Below the pieces are notes generated by a model. That model did no database searches and was not told the DNA's origin. It worked only from the letters and a program-made list of their open reading frames with translations. Shown one piece after another: positions 9,207 to 16,351 of a stretch of 29,556 nucleotides of DNA (position 1 is its first letter; each line of letters starts with the position of its first letter). Source of the DNA: Atopobiaceae bacterium (GTDB lineage: Bacteria > Actinomycetota > Coriobacteriia > Coriobacteriales > Atopobiaceae). The stretch is taken from the NCBI GenBank assembly GCA_017510875.1, contig JAFWLX010000005.1:1-29556 (forward strand). Direction: 5' to 3'. The position numbers were made by a program, and so were the translations under genes.

Positions 9207-9412
9207 GACCTTTGGTCCGGGCGTCCGGCGGGGTGTGTGCCTGTCCCAAACAGGACTCGTCACCCCCATAGTGACGTCTCTGGCGCCGTGGAGCTTGGGG
9301 CAATAACGAGCGGCCCCGTGCAAGGCGCCTGTAATAGTGGGTATACGAGGGTAGTTAGTAAAGTAGGCAATAATGATGCGCCCACAAGGGCACACAAGGA
9401 ATGGAGCAAACG

Positions 9413-10822
9413 ATGAAGAAGATACGCAAGCTCTTTGCAGCGGTCCTCACGCTTGTTGTGGCGCTTGCAGTGAGCACGGTTGCTCTTGCAGCCGAAACGG
9501 GAACGATCACCATCACCCCGCCTGCAAATACACCGAGCACCGTTACCAACGAGTACAAGATCTACAAGGTGTTTGACGCCGACGGCGACGGCACGAACAT
9601 CAGCTACAAGCTGGTGTCCGGCAAGACTACGGCCCCTACAGGCTTTACGTTTGACGCAGCCGGCAACGTGAAGCATTCCGGCGACCAGCTGACCGCCGAG
9701 GAGATCGCAGCGCTTGACGCGTACGTGACCGATGCCGATCTGGTGGATACCGCCACTTCCACGGGCACCACGCCGGCAGTGTCCAAAAGCCTTGAAAACG
9801 GCTACTACTTTATCAGGACCAGCACGGGTACCGCTGTAAGCATCAACAGCACCAACCCCAACGCAACCGTCATCGACAAGAACACTGTTCCGTCGGTCAA
9901 GAAGCAGCATGTAGCCGGTGGGGCTGCAACCCTGCTCGATGACGCTGGCCAGAAGGCACTTGCCCAGGTGGGCACCGATGTTGACTTCTCTGCCACCGTC
10001 ACCTTTGGCAAGGGCAGCAAGAAAGTGGTGTTCCACGACGCCATGGGTGCAGGCCTCAAGCTTGACACCGACAGCATCGAGGTAAATGGCCTTGCAGATG
10101 GCCAGTACACCATTCTGACCGGCAACAGGGCCCATAGCGGCGACACCTTTACCGTCACCTTTGTCGACGGCATTGCCAATGCCGCAGTGGCAACCATCTC
10201 TTACAAGGCCACGGTAACCGACGCAGCTCTTACCGTTGTCACTGGCAAGAACACCGCCACCGTGACGTACGGCGACAAAAACGCCAGCACGCCTGCTTCC
10301 GAGACCTTCACGCGCAATGCCAGCATTGCCGTGCTCAAGAACGATGGCAAGAACACCGACACAACTAATGACGATGAGCCACTTGCGGGCGCCGGTTTCA
10401 AGCTGAAGAACGCTGCAAATAAGTACTATAAGCTCACCACCACTGACGCAAGCGGTAACGCAATCGATCCGGTTGTTACTTGGGTTGACGCCGAGGCTGA
10501 TGGCGACGAGCACACCTCTGATGCTGACGGCAAGGTAGCAGCGTTTACCGGTCTGCAGTACGGCACCTACACGCTGGTTGAGACTACTGTGCCTTCCGGC
10601 TACAACAAGGCGGCCAACACCGAGGTGACCATCGCTCAAAGCGATGCAGCAGAAAACCTTGTCCAGACCAAGACCATTGTCAATAACACCGGCGCCGTCC
10701 TGCCCAGCACCGGTGGCATTGGCACCACGATCTTCTACATCGTGGGTGGCATCCTGCTGGTTGGCGGTGCCGTGATGTACATCACCAGGAAGCGCGTCGC
10801 CAAGATCGAAGACGAGTCATAG
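9413..10822 (+). CDS. LPXTG major (backbone) pilin, SpaH/EbpB-like
   Basis: Predicted pilus shaft subunit of 469 residues, polymerised by the downstream class C sortase. It has a clear signal peptide (MKKIRKLF... to about 27, ending ALA-AETG), an N-terminal pilin domain, a fimbrial D2-type isopeptide-forming domain (VDFSATVTFGKGSKKVVF...) and a C-terminal Cna_B domain with the E-box YTLVETTVPSGY, whose Glu390 would catalyse an isopeptide bond. The sorting signal is LPSTGG (from 430), then a membrane segment and RKRVAK tail. The classical pilin motif YPKN is not seen; VIDKN, with Lys156, sits at the equivalent place. The ATG at 9413 has GGAG six bases upstream; ATG 9401 is less likely. The 206-bp gap before it contains a short hairpin (CGTCAC/GTGACG, 9258-9276). 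Confidence 0.88.
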   Translation: MKKIRKLFAAVLTLVVALAVSTVALAAETGTITITPPANTPSTVTNEYKIYKVFDADGDGTNISYKLVSGKTTAPTGFTFDAAGNVKHSGDQLTAEEIAALDAYVTDADLVDTATSTGTTPAVSKSLENGYYFIRTSTGTAVSINSTNPNATVIDKNTVPSVKKQHVAGGAATLLDDAGQKALAQVGTDVDFSATVTFGKGSKKVVFHDAMGAGLKLDTDSIEVNGLADGQYTILTGNRAHSGDTFTVTFVDGIANAAVATISYKATVTDAALTVVTGKNTATVTYGDKNASTPASETFTRNASIAVLKNDGKNTDTTNDDEPLAGAGFKLKNAANKYYKLTTTDASGNAIDPVVTWVDAEADGDEHTSDADGKVAAFTGLQYGTYTLVETTVPSGYNKAANTEVTIAQSDAAENLVQTKTIVNNTGAVLPSTGGIGTTIFYIVGGILLVGGAVMYITRKRVAKIEDES

Positions 10823-11043
10823 TCTTAAGATGGGTGGGCCCCAAGCATTGGCTTGGGCAAAGGGGCGAATCCTAACGCCCCAGCACAGCAACGCTTGGGC
10901 CCATATGTCCTGGGGCGAAGGAGCTTCCTCTTTCGCCCCAGGGCTGTCCCTGTGGCACGGGGCACATACGCTCGTCCGCTGCGCATATGGCCACCAAACG
11001 TATGCCCGGCAAACGATCGTATGACGGAGGCACGTAAGGACCA
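10823..11043 (+). other. Hairpin-rich spacer between pilin and sortase genes
   Basis: This 221-bp gap is packed with GC-rich inverted repeats. GGGGCG (10862-10867) pairs with CGCCCC (10876-10881). CCTGGGGCGAA (10909-10919) pairs perfectly with TTCGCCCCAGG (10932-10942). Near 10835-10905 the sequence GGGCCCCAAGC can pair either with the adjacent GCTTGGGC or with a more distant GCTTGGGCCCA, so alternative folds exist. It looks like a partial terminator or mRNA-processing element that would make pilin transcripts more abundant than sortase transcripts. No clear U-tract follows. Confidence 0.55.
10909..10942 (+). terminator. Strong hairpin after the major pilin gene
   Basis: A perfect 11-bp GC-rich stem (CCTGGGGCGAA/TTCGCCCCAGG) with a 12-base loop, 87 bases after the pilin stop and about 100 bases before the sortase start. 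Without a U-tract it may attenuate rather than fully terminate. Confidence 0.5.
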
Positions 11044-12108
11044 ATGGGCATCTTGTCCAACATACGCAACCGTTCTGGCAGGGGCAACGCGCCCACGCCT
11101 GGCTCCGCTCGCAAGAAGGCGCAGCGGAAGGGTCCTGATGTCGCGAGCATCGTCTTTGTGGTCATGATGCTGGTTGGTGCAGCAGTCATTGCCTACCCCA
11201 CCTTCAGTGACTGGTGGAACAGCTATCACCAGTCGCGTGCCATTGCCGACTACGTCGCCGCAGTAGACGAGACCGACCCCGAGACCATTAAGAAAATGCT
11301 GGCCGAGGCGCATGCCTACAACAATCGCCTGCTCAAGAAGTCCAATCGCTTTGTGATGAATGCCGAGGAGAAGGCCGAGTACCAAAAGATTCTGGACATC
11401 ACGGGCACAGGCGTTATGGGTTACATTCAAATCAACTCGTTGGGCATCAGCTACCCCATCTATCACGGTCTTGACGAGGCAATCTTGCAGGTGGCCATTG
11501 GCCACATGGAGGGCACAAGCCTGCCGGTGGGAGGTGCCTCCACGCACTGTGCGGTATCGGGGCATCGTGGTCTTCCCAGCGCCAAGCTCTTTTCCAACCT
11601 CGACAAGATGGTAGAGGGCGACACCTTTACGATCACCGTGCTCGACCAGACCGTAACCTACGAGGTTGACCAGATTCGCATTGTGCTGCCCAAGGACACC
11701 TCGGCTTTGGCCATCGAAGACGGGGCCGACCAGTGCACGCTGATCACCTGCACCCCCTATGGTGTCAACACGCACCGCCTTTTGGTGCGCGGGCACCGCA
11801 TCAACAACATTGTGGGCTCGGTGGTCATTCCGGCAGAGGCCGTGCAGATTCCCAACTATGTAGCCGTGCCGGCCGTGGCACTGCCCATGCTCTTTGTGTA
11901 CCTGGCCATCACACTGGGCTACTATCACATGCGCGGTATAGACTACGACCGCGAGAAGGTCATGAGCGAGCTCAACGAGCTTAAGGACCAGGAGCCTAGT
12001 GGCTTGGGGCCAGACCCCAAGGACAACGACAACGCAAACGCTGAGGCACAAGCTGCCCACAACGTACAAGGCAACAACAACAATCACGATAACAAGCAAG
12101 AACAGTGA
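11044..12108 (+). CDS. srtC: Class C (pilus-assembly) sortase
   Basis: Membrane transpeptidase that cleaves LPXTG signals and links pilin subunits through a lysine of the neighbouring subunit. The 354-residue protein has an N-terminal membrane segment (about 36-55), the sortase beta-barrel and a C-terminal membrane segment (about 272-300) followed by a charged, Asn-rich tail, the two-segment topology typical of class C. Catalytic residues are visible: His174 in CAVSGHRG, Cys236 in TLITCTPYG and Arg249 in THRLLVRGHR. I do not see the DP[WFY] lid motif usual in class C; the equivalent stretch reads LLKKSNRFVMN. The start at 11044 has AAGGA upstream. It follows the pilin and adhesin genes, its likely substrates, and precedes by 13 bp a pilin-like gene. 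Confidence 0.93.
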   Translation: MGILSNIRNRSGRGNAPTPGSARKKAQRKGPDVASIVFVVMMLVGAAVIAYPTFSDWWNSYHQSRAIADYVAAVDETDPETIKKMLAEAHAYNNRLLKKSNRFVMNAEEKAEYQKILDITGTGVMGYIQINSLGISYPIYHGLDEAILQVAIGHMEGTSLPVGGASTHCAVSGHRGLPSAKLFSNLDKMVEGDTFTITVLDQTVTYEVDQIRIVLPKDTSALAIEDGADQCTLITCTPYGVNTHRLLVRGHRINNIVGSVVIPAEAVQIPNYVAVPAVALPMLFVYLAITLGYYHMRGIDYDREKVMSELNELKDQEPSGLGPDPKDNDNANAEAQAAHNVQGNNNNHDNKQEQ

Positions 12109-12121
12109 GGAAGGAGGGCCC

Positions 12122-13204
12122 ATGCATACAAAGAGAAGCAGATTAGGCGCACTTGCGCTTGGCATCGTCATGGTGCTCACGCTGGCGTTTGGCACCGCGG
12201 TGGCCTATGCCGCATGGGGCTCTGGGAGCAATACGCTCACCATTCTGGCATCAAACAGCACAGACGAGACCTTTGTTCAGGACGTCGAGAGCGCTGGCGT
12301 ACAGGTGGACGTGTACCAGATTGCCACCGCTACGCCCGACGATCAGCTGGGCGCCTATCGCTATACCCTGGTTGCACCCTTTGACACAAGTGCCATGCAG
12401 TCGCTGCTCTCCACCTCAAGCTGGCAGGACTTGGCGCTAGAGGCAAAGGGCATCGTGACTGCCGCGGACGGCAACGTCAAGGCCGTGGCAACCAATCACG
12501 CCATAACCGGCGAGGCCGCAAGCCCACTTGCCAACCTTGCCGATGGCATGTATCTGGTGCTGGCCCATGGTCAGGGTGGTGCAAACGAGCCCGCCTACAG
12601 CAGGCGCTACGCCTACACCTATAGTCCGGCTGTAACGGTGCTGCCCACACGCGAGGCAGACGAGAATGGCGTGATCTCTACGGCTGGGGCTGGGGACTGG
12701 CTGGACAACGCGACCATTGTCCTTAAGCCCGAACGCTCGCCGCTGTATGGCTCGCTGACCATCAACAAGACGGTGGAGGACTTCTCTGGCCAGCCGGCAA
12801 CCTTTGTGTTCCACATCACCGGCAGCATGGTGCTTCCCGCCACAACAGAAGGTGGCGAGGCGCAGACCATCACCTATGACAACTATGCCGCCATCACCTA
12901 CAACGGCACGCAAGAGTCGGCGTCCACCACGGTCACCCACATCCCGGCAGGCATGACGGTGCAGGTAGAAGAGGTGTACGCTGGTGCTCGGTATCGTCTG
13001 AGCAGCAATGACACTGCAAACAAGACCGTGGGCCCCATTGTGGCCGACCAAGCGGGAGACCCCATCTCGGTGAGCTTTGACAACGAGTCCAACAACACGG
13101 GCAAAGGTGGCAATGGCATCGAGAACAAGTTTACGTTTAACCTCAACAACACGGGCGACTGGGACTGGACGAGCACGCCTAGCCAGACCGCCCCGGCAGA
13201 GTAG
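12122..13204 (+). CDS. Pilin-like secreted protein without sorting signal
   Basis: Function uncertain; probably an ancillary fibre subunit. The 360-residue protein has a signal peptide (MHTKRSRLGALALGIVMVLT..., about 1-32), an N-terminal domain resembling the first pilin domain of backbone pilins (VDVYQIATATPDDQLGAYRY, DGMYLVLAHGQ) and a second isopeptide-type domain (SLTINKTVEDFSGQPATFVF, then HIPAGMTVQVEE). It ends in a Gly/Asn-rich stretch and TGDWDWTSTPSQTAPAE, with no LPXTG-like motif or membrane segment, so it should be released or held by non-sortase contacts. The ATG at 12122 has GGAAGGAGGG upstream. It is 13 bp after srtC and 15 bp before the first TasA-like gene, so it seems to bridge the pilus and TasA-like halves of the operon. 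Confidence 0.75.
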   Translation: MHTKRSRLGALALGIVMVLTLAFGTAVAYAAWGSGSNTLTILASNSTDETFVQDVESAGVQVDVYQIATATPDDQLGAYRYTLVAPFDTSAMQSLLSTSSWQDLALEAKGIVTAADGNVKAVATNHAITGEAASPLANLADGMYLVLAHGQGGANEPAYSRRYAYTYSPAVTVLPTREADENGVISTAGAGDWLDNATIVLKPERSPLYGSLTINKTVEDFSGQPATFVFHITGSMVLPATTEGGEAQTITYDNYAAITYNGTQESASTTVTHIPAGMTVQVEEVYAGARYRLSSNDTANKTVGPIVADQAGDPISVSFDNESNNTGKGGNGIENKFTFNLNNTGDWDWTSTPSQTAPAE

Positions 13205-13219
13205 GGAGGTGAGCACAAG

Positions 13220-13762
13220 ATGAAGCGCAAGACAATGATTGCCGCCGCTCTCGCTGCGGCTCTGGTTGTGGGCGCAGGCATTGGTCCGGCGTGGTCGTAC
13301 TTCACCAGCACCAGTGCCGCCTCGGGCTCGCTGCCCATCAAGATCGAGCCAACTACCACCATCACCGAGGAGTACGGCTCGGGTGAGAAGAAGGTTGTGA
13401 TACACAACCTGGATACCTCCGAGATACCCGTGTTTGTGCGCGTGGCGGTGTACTCAAGCATGGATACCGAGGTCTCTGGCAACGGTTGGAGCGGTGCCGA
13501 TGATGGCGTGGCCAGCGGCAAGGGTTGGTACTACTACAACGATCCTCTTGAGGTGGGGCAAGATACCAGCGAACTGAGCGTAAAGATACCGGAGTTTCCC
13601 ATCACCAAGTCAGACACCGAGCCCAACGGCGAGACCGACGGTGCCAACTACGCTGTTATCGTGGTGTACGAGTCAACGCCCGTCAAGTATGACAAGAGCG
13701 GCAAGCCCTATGCCGACTGGACGCTCACGCTCAATAGCAAGAGCTCGGAAGGAGGGGAGTAA
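13220..13762 (+). CDS. TasA/camelysin-like secreted fibre protein
   Basis: Probable matrix-fibre subunit or assembly partner, 180 residues. The N-terminus resembles a SipW-class signal peptide: a hydrophobic stretch followed by GPAWSYFTSTSAASG, comparable with the AYFT-type sequences of TasA and camelysin precursors. The mature part has the family's beta-rich pattern, including VIHNLDTSEIPVFVRVAVYS and GWYYYNDPLEVGQDTSEL. There is no sorting signal or second membrane segment. A SipW-type peptidase domain is encoded at the end of the same gene run (16352-17770), which supports the assignment. A GGGAGG site precedes the start and the next gene begins 2 bp after the stop. Family membership is by pattern, not by alignment. 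Confidence 0.72.
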   Translation: MKRKTMIAAALAAALVVGAGIGPAWSYFTSTSAASGSLPIKIEPTTTITEEYGSGEKKVVIHNLDTSEIPVFVRVAVYSSMDTEVSGNGWSGADDGVASGKGWYYYNDPLEVGQDTSELSVKIPEFPITKSDTEPNGETDGANYAVIVVYESTPVKYDKSGKPYADWTLTLNSKSSEGGE

Positions 13763-13764
13763 CC

Positions 13765-14487
13765 ATGCTTAAGAAGTTTCTAGGCTCTCCCATCGCAACC
13801 GTAGCCCTCTTTGTGGCGGCCGCCGCGCTTATTGGGTATGGTGGCATCAAGGGCGTGCAGGCTGCACCGCGCGTGCAGTCCGAGCTGTTTGGCGTTCAGG
13901 TCGAGCTTGATCACATTCAGACATCGCTCACCGAGAACGGCCAGATTGCCGAGGGCGATGGCGACCTGCTGGGTCAGCGGTTCTTTGACGCAAACGATGA
14001 CCTGTCCGATGCATCGCAGTTCAAGGTAGGCAAGGCCTACAACGAGGTGCTGGCCGTGCAGAACACCGGCACCATTGACCAGTATGTGCGCGTAACCGTG
14101 CGCAAGTACTGGTACGAGGAGGAGCAAGGCGCAGATGGCGTGGCCAAGAAGCGCGTAAACCTTGACCCCAGCCTCATCAACCTGCACTTTGTAACGGATG
14201 ATGGCTGGGTGATTGACGAGAAGGCTTCTACGCCCGAGCGCACCGTGCTCTACTATCAGGGCATTGTGGGCAGCGAGCAGGACTCCGAATCGGGCGAGCC
14301 TAGCTCCACCAGCCCGTTTGTGGATAAGATCACCATCTCGAGCGATGTGCTTACCCAGACCACTGACAAGAACCTTGACTATGAGAACCTGCGCTTTTGC
14401 GTTGAGGCCGAGGTTGACGCGGTGCAGACGCACAACGGTGACGAGGCCATGCGCGGCGTATGGGGCCGTACCGTCGAGGGCTATTAG
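13765..14487 (+). CDS. Second TasA/camelysin-like secreted protein
   Basis: Likely the second fibre component, 240 residues. It begins with a hydrophobic signal segment (about 9-33) ending GVQAAPRVQSELFGVQ. The following region (VELDHIQTSLTENG) and the core VLAVQNTGTIDQYVRVTVRKYW match the TasA-like style, in which an Asn-Thr-Gly-x-Ile-x-x-Tyr-Val-Arg strand is typical. There is no anchoring signal. It starts 2 bp after the preceding TasA-like gene, with GGAGGGG upstream, and ends 12 bp before the VKTGD protein gene, so co-expression is nearly certain. Exported and processed probably by the SipW-type domain of the fusion at 16352-17770; that is inference from gene order. Confidence 0.65.
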   Translation: MLKKFLGSPIATVALFVAAAALIGYGGIKGVQAAPRVQSELFGVQVELDHIQTSLTENGQIAEGDGDLLGQRFFDANDDLSDASQFKVGKAYNEVLAVQNTGTIDQYVRVTVRKYWYEEEQGADGVAKKRVNLDPSLINLHFVTDDGWVIDEKASTPERTVLYYQGIVGSEQDSESGEPSSTSPFVDKITISSDVLTQTTDKNLDYENLRFCVEAEVDAVQTHNGDEAMRGVWGRTVEGY

Positions 14488-14499
14488 GAGGGCAGAGCA

Positions 14500-15273
14500 A
14501 TGAAGCAAAAGATATGGGTGCTGCTGTGCATGCTGATGGCGGCGCTGGCTCTTCCCTCGCTTGCGCTTGCCGACGACGTGAGCGCCGGCGATACGGGCAG
14601 CTGGCATGTGACCTACACCAGCGCAGGCAACCTGGAAGATGACTACTCGTCCAGCGAGTATGCGGCACAGGTAAAAAAACTTCAGCCGGGCGACACCATT
14701 ACCTTTGAGGTCAACCTGTCGCACGAGAACGAGAATCCGGGCGAGTGGTACCTAAGCAGCCAGGTTATTCGCACGCTTGAGGAGAGCTCGCAGGGTTTGG
14801 CGGCAGGCGGTGCCTACGGCTACTACTTGGCCTATAGCGGACCCGAAGGCGAGAAGGTGCTCTTTGACAGCGCGTCTCTGGGTGGCGATAACGCAGCCGG
14901 AGGGCTTGACAGTGCCACGAGCGCCCTTAAGGAGTACGTGTACCTTGATCGCCTGTCCCACGGACAGAAGGCCAAGGTGACGCTTAAGGTGAGCCTTGAC
15001 GGCGAGACCGAGGGCGATGCGTACTTTGACACGCTGGCACAGGTAAAGATGGGCTTTGCCGTGAATCCAACCACCAGCACCTCGGTGGAAGAGAAGCAGA
15101 CCGTAACGCGTGAGTCGTCAATTGATGGCAGGCGTACCATGGTCAAGACCGGCGACGAAGTGCGCCTGTTCCCGTTCTACGTGCTCATGGTGGTAAGCGG
15201 CCTGTTGCTGCTGGCATTGGCCGTACAGAGCCTGCGGATGCGCGCCCAAGAGGGGAAGGAGAACGCACGATGA
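14500..15273 (+). CDS. Surface protein with VKTGD-type sorting signal
   Basis: Exported 257-residue protein of unknown function, probably a cell-wall anchored partner of the TasA-like proteins. It has a signal peptide (about 1-24, ending LALA-DD), a beta-rich extracellular part (LQPGDTITFEVNLSHENENP, VTLKVSLDGETEGDAY), and a C-terminus organised as a sortase signal: VKTGD at 215-219, a hydrophobic segment (FPFYVLMVVSGLLLLALAV) and a basic tail (LRMRAQEGK). The motif lacks the Leu-Pro of LPXTG, as expected of a substrate for a non-class-C sortase. The best candidate enzyme is the class B sortase half of the fusion downstream. Its stop overlaps the next start (ATGA), giving translational coupling to the MucBP-like gene. 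Confidence 0.72.
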   Translation: MKQKIWVLLCMLMAALALPSLALADDVSAGDTGSWHVTYTSAGNLEDDYSSSEYAAQVKKLQPGDTITFEVNLSHENENPGEWYLSSQVIRTLEESSQGLAAGGAYGYYLAYSGPEGEKVLFDSASLGGDNAAGGLDSATSALKEYVYLDRLSHGQKAKVTLKVSLDGETEGDAYFDTLAQVKMGFAVNPTTSTSVEEKQTVTRESSIDGRRTMVKTGDEVRLFPFYVLMVVSGLLLLALAVQSLRMRAQEGKENAR

Positions 15274-16283
15274 AAAAGCATGCTGCAGTCCGTGCGTTGT
15301 GTGCGCTGCTTCTGGCCATGGGGTTTGCGGTGCTTGCCGCCGCTCCCGCGCTTGGCCAGACGGGCGAGCCCTACTCGTACAAGATCCGTGTGTTTCAGGG
15401 TAACCGCGGCGAGATTCGTGACAACACGGGGGAGGGCTACGCCGAGTACGAGGTTGCCGCAGGCGACTCGTTTACCCTGCCCGACCCACAGCGTGACACA
15501 GACTACATCACCATCACCGATGACAGGTACTATGCCAAGGGATATCGCCTAAGCGGCAAGGACTACGGTACCGACAACCGTGTTGAGCGCCTCTCGTTTG
15601 CCCAAGTCAACGAGGATATGGACTTTGTGGTGGCCTATGGCGTGAAGACCGACATGGTGTCCTACACAGTGACCTTTGTGGAGTACGAAACCGGCCGGGT
15701 GCTGGGCACCGCCGGTCCGTTCTATGGCAACGAGGGCGACAAGCCGGTGTTTGCGTACGAGTTCATTGAGGGCTATCGTCCGCGTTACCTTAACCTCACG
15801 GGAACGCTAGGGCCAGAAGGCACCAATAACTGGACCTTGGAGTACATACCCCTAGAGGAGAACGTGACCACAACGGTCACCGTCACCGAGGTTGAGGCCC
15901 CCACCACCACCGAGCCCGAGACCGTTACCACTACTACCGAAGGCACGGGTACCACCGCCGAGTCCGAGCTGATAACCACGTCTGGTACCGAGGGTGCTGC
16001 TGGCACTACCACCGGCACAGAGGGTACTACCGGCACCGCCGCCGGAGCCGGCGCCGAAGAAGCTCCCGCTACCGAGGAGATGCTGGACATGGACAACCCG
16101 TTGGCGTCTCCCACAACGCCCGGGTCTGGCGGCAAGCTTAACGGTACCAATGCTGGCAATGCCGGAGGCATAGGCCGCATGGTTCCTGTGATGCTTGGCG
16201 CGCTGTTTGTTGCCCTGCTCATCCTGCTGTTCTTCCTCCTCTTTGTTCGCAGGAAGAAGCGCGAAGACGAGCAGATAAAGTAA
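15270..16283 (+). CDS. MucBP-like membrane-anchored surface protein
   Basis: Predicted surface protein of 337 residues held by a C-terminal membrane helix. Order: signal peptide (about 1-29, ending ALG-QTGE); an N-terminal domain (35-125); a MucBP-like repeat (about 131-195) beginning VSYTVTFVEYETGRVLG; a Thr/Glu/Gly-rich stalk (about 199-270) built from TTTEG and GTTG-type units; the short motif TEEMLDMDNPLA; then a Gly-rich stretch, membrane segment (about 305-326) and RRKKRED tail. There is no LPXTG motif, so it is probably retained by the helix itself rather than by a sortase. MucBP domains are associated with mucin or glycan binding. It is translationally coupled to the preceding gene and is followed by a hairpin. 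Confidence 0.7.
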   Translation: MKKHAAVRALCALLLAMGFAVLAAAPALGQTGEPYSYKIRVFQGNRGEIRDNTGEGYAEYEVAAGDSFTLPDPQRDTDYITITDDRYYAKGYRLSGKDYGTDNRVERLSFAQVNEDMDFVVAYGVKTDMVSYTVTFVEYETGRVLGTAGPFYGNEGDKPVFAYEFIEGYRPRYLNLTGTLGPEGTNNWTLEYIPLEENVTTTVTVTEVEAPTTTEPETVTTTTEGTGTTAESELITTSGTEGAAGTTTGTEGTTGTAAGAGAEEAPATEEMLDMDNPLASPTTPGSGGKLNGTNAGNAGGIGRMVPVMLGALFVALLILLFFLLFVRRKKREDEQIK

Positions 16284-16290
16284 AGCCAGG

Positions 16291-16325
16291 ATGGGCGGAA
16301 CACTTTGCCGTGGTGTTCCGCCCAT
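16291..16325 (+). terminator. Hairpin before the SipW-SrtB fusion gene
   Basis: ATGGGCGGAACAC (16291-16303) and its exact complement (16313-16325) form a 13-bp stem with a 9-base loop, just after the MucBP-like gene. Only TTTA follows, so termination may be partial. It ends 26 bases before the fusion start and would lower or regulate expression of the fusion relative to the upstream fibre genes. Confidence 0.6.
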
Positions 16326-16351
16326 TTAGAGCAAGCATGAGAGAGGTCTTT

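Noticed and set aside
6834..9395. Long open frame on the minus strand opposite the adhesin gene
   Set aside because: It is an antisense frame created by the codon bias of the adhesin; its translation has no recognisable domains and no ribosome site, while the plus-strand frame is clearly coding.
9260..10639. Minus-strand open frame opposite the backbone pilin
   Set aside because: Antisense to a clear pilin with signal peptide and LPSTG signal; the composition is that of a shadow frame.
11999..12121. Longer N-terminus for the unanchored pilin-like protein
   Set aside because: It would overlap the sortase gene for over 100 bases and hide the signal peptide; ATG 12122 has a strong ribosome site.
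10825..12195. Minus-strand open frame opposite the class C sortase
   Set aside because: Antisense to a sortase with all catalytic residues; no domain recognised.
13780..14724. Minus-strand open frame opposite the second TasA-like gene
   Set aside because: The plus-strand gene has tight operon spacing and a ribosome site; the antisense frame has neither.
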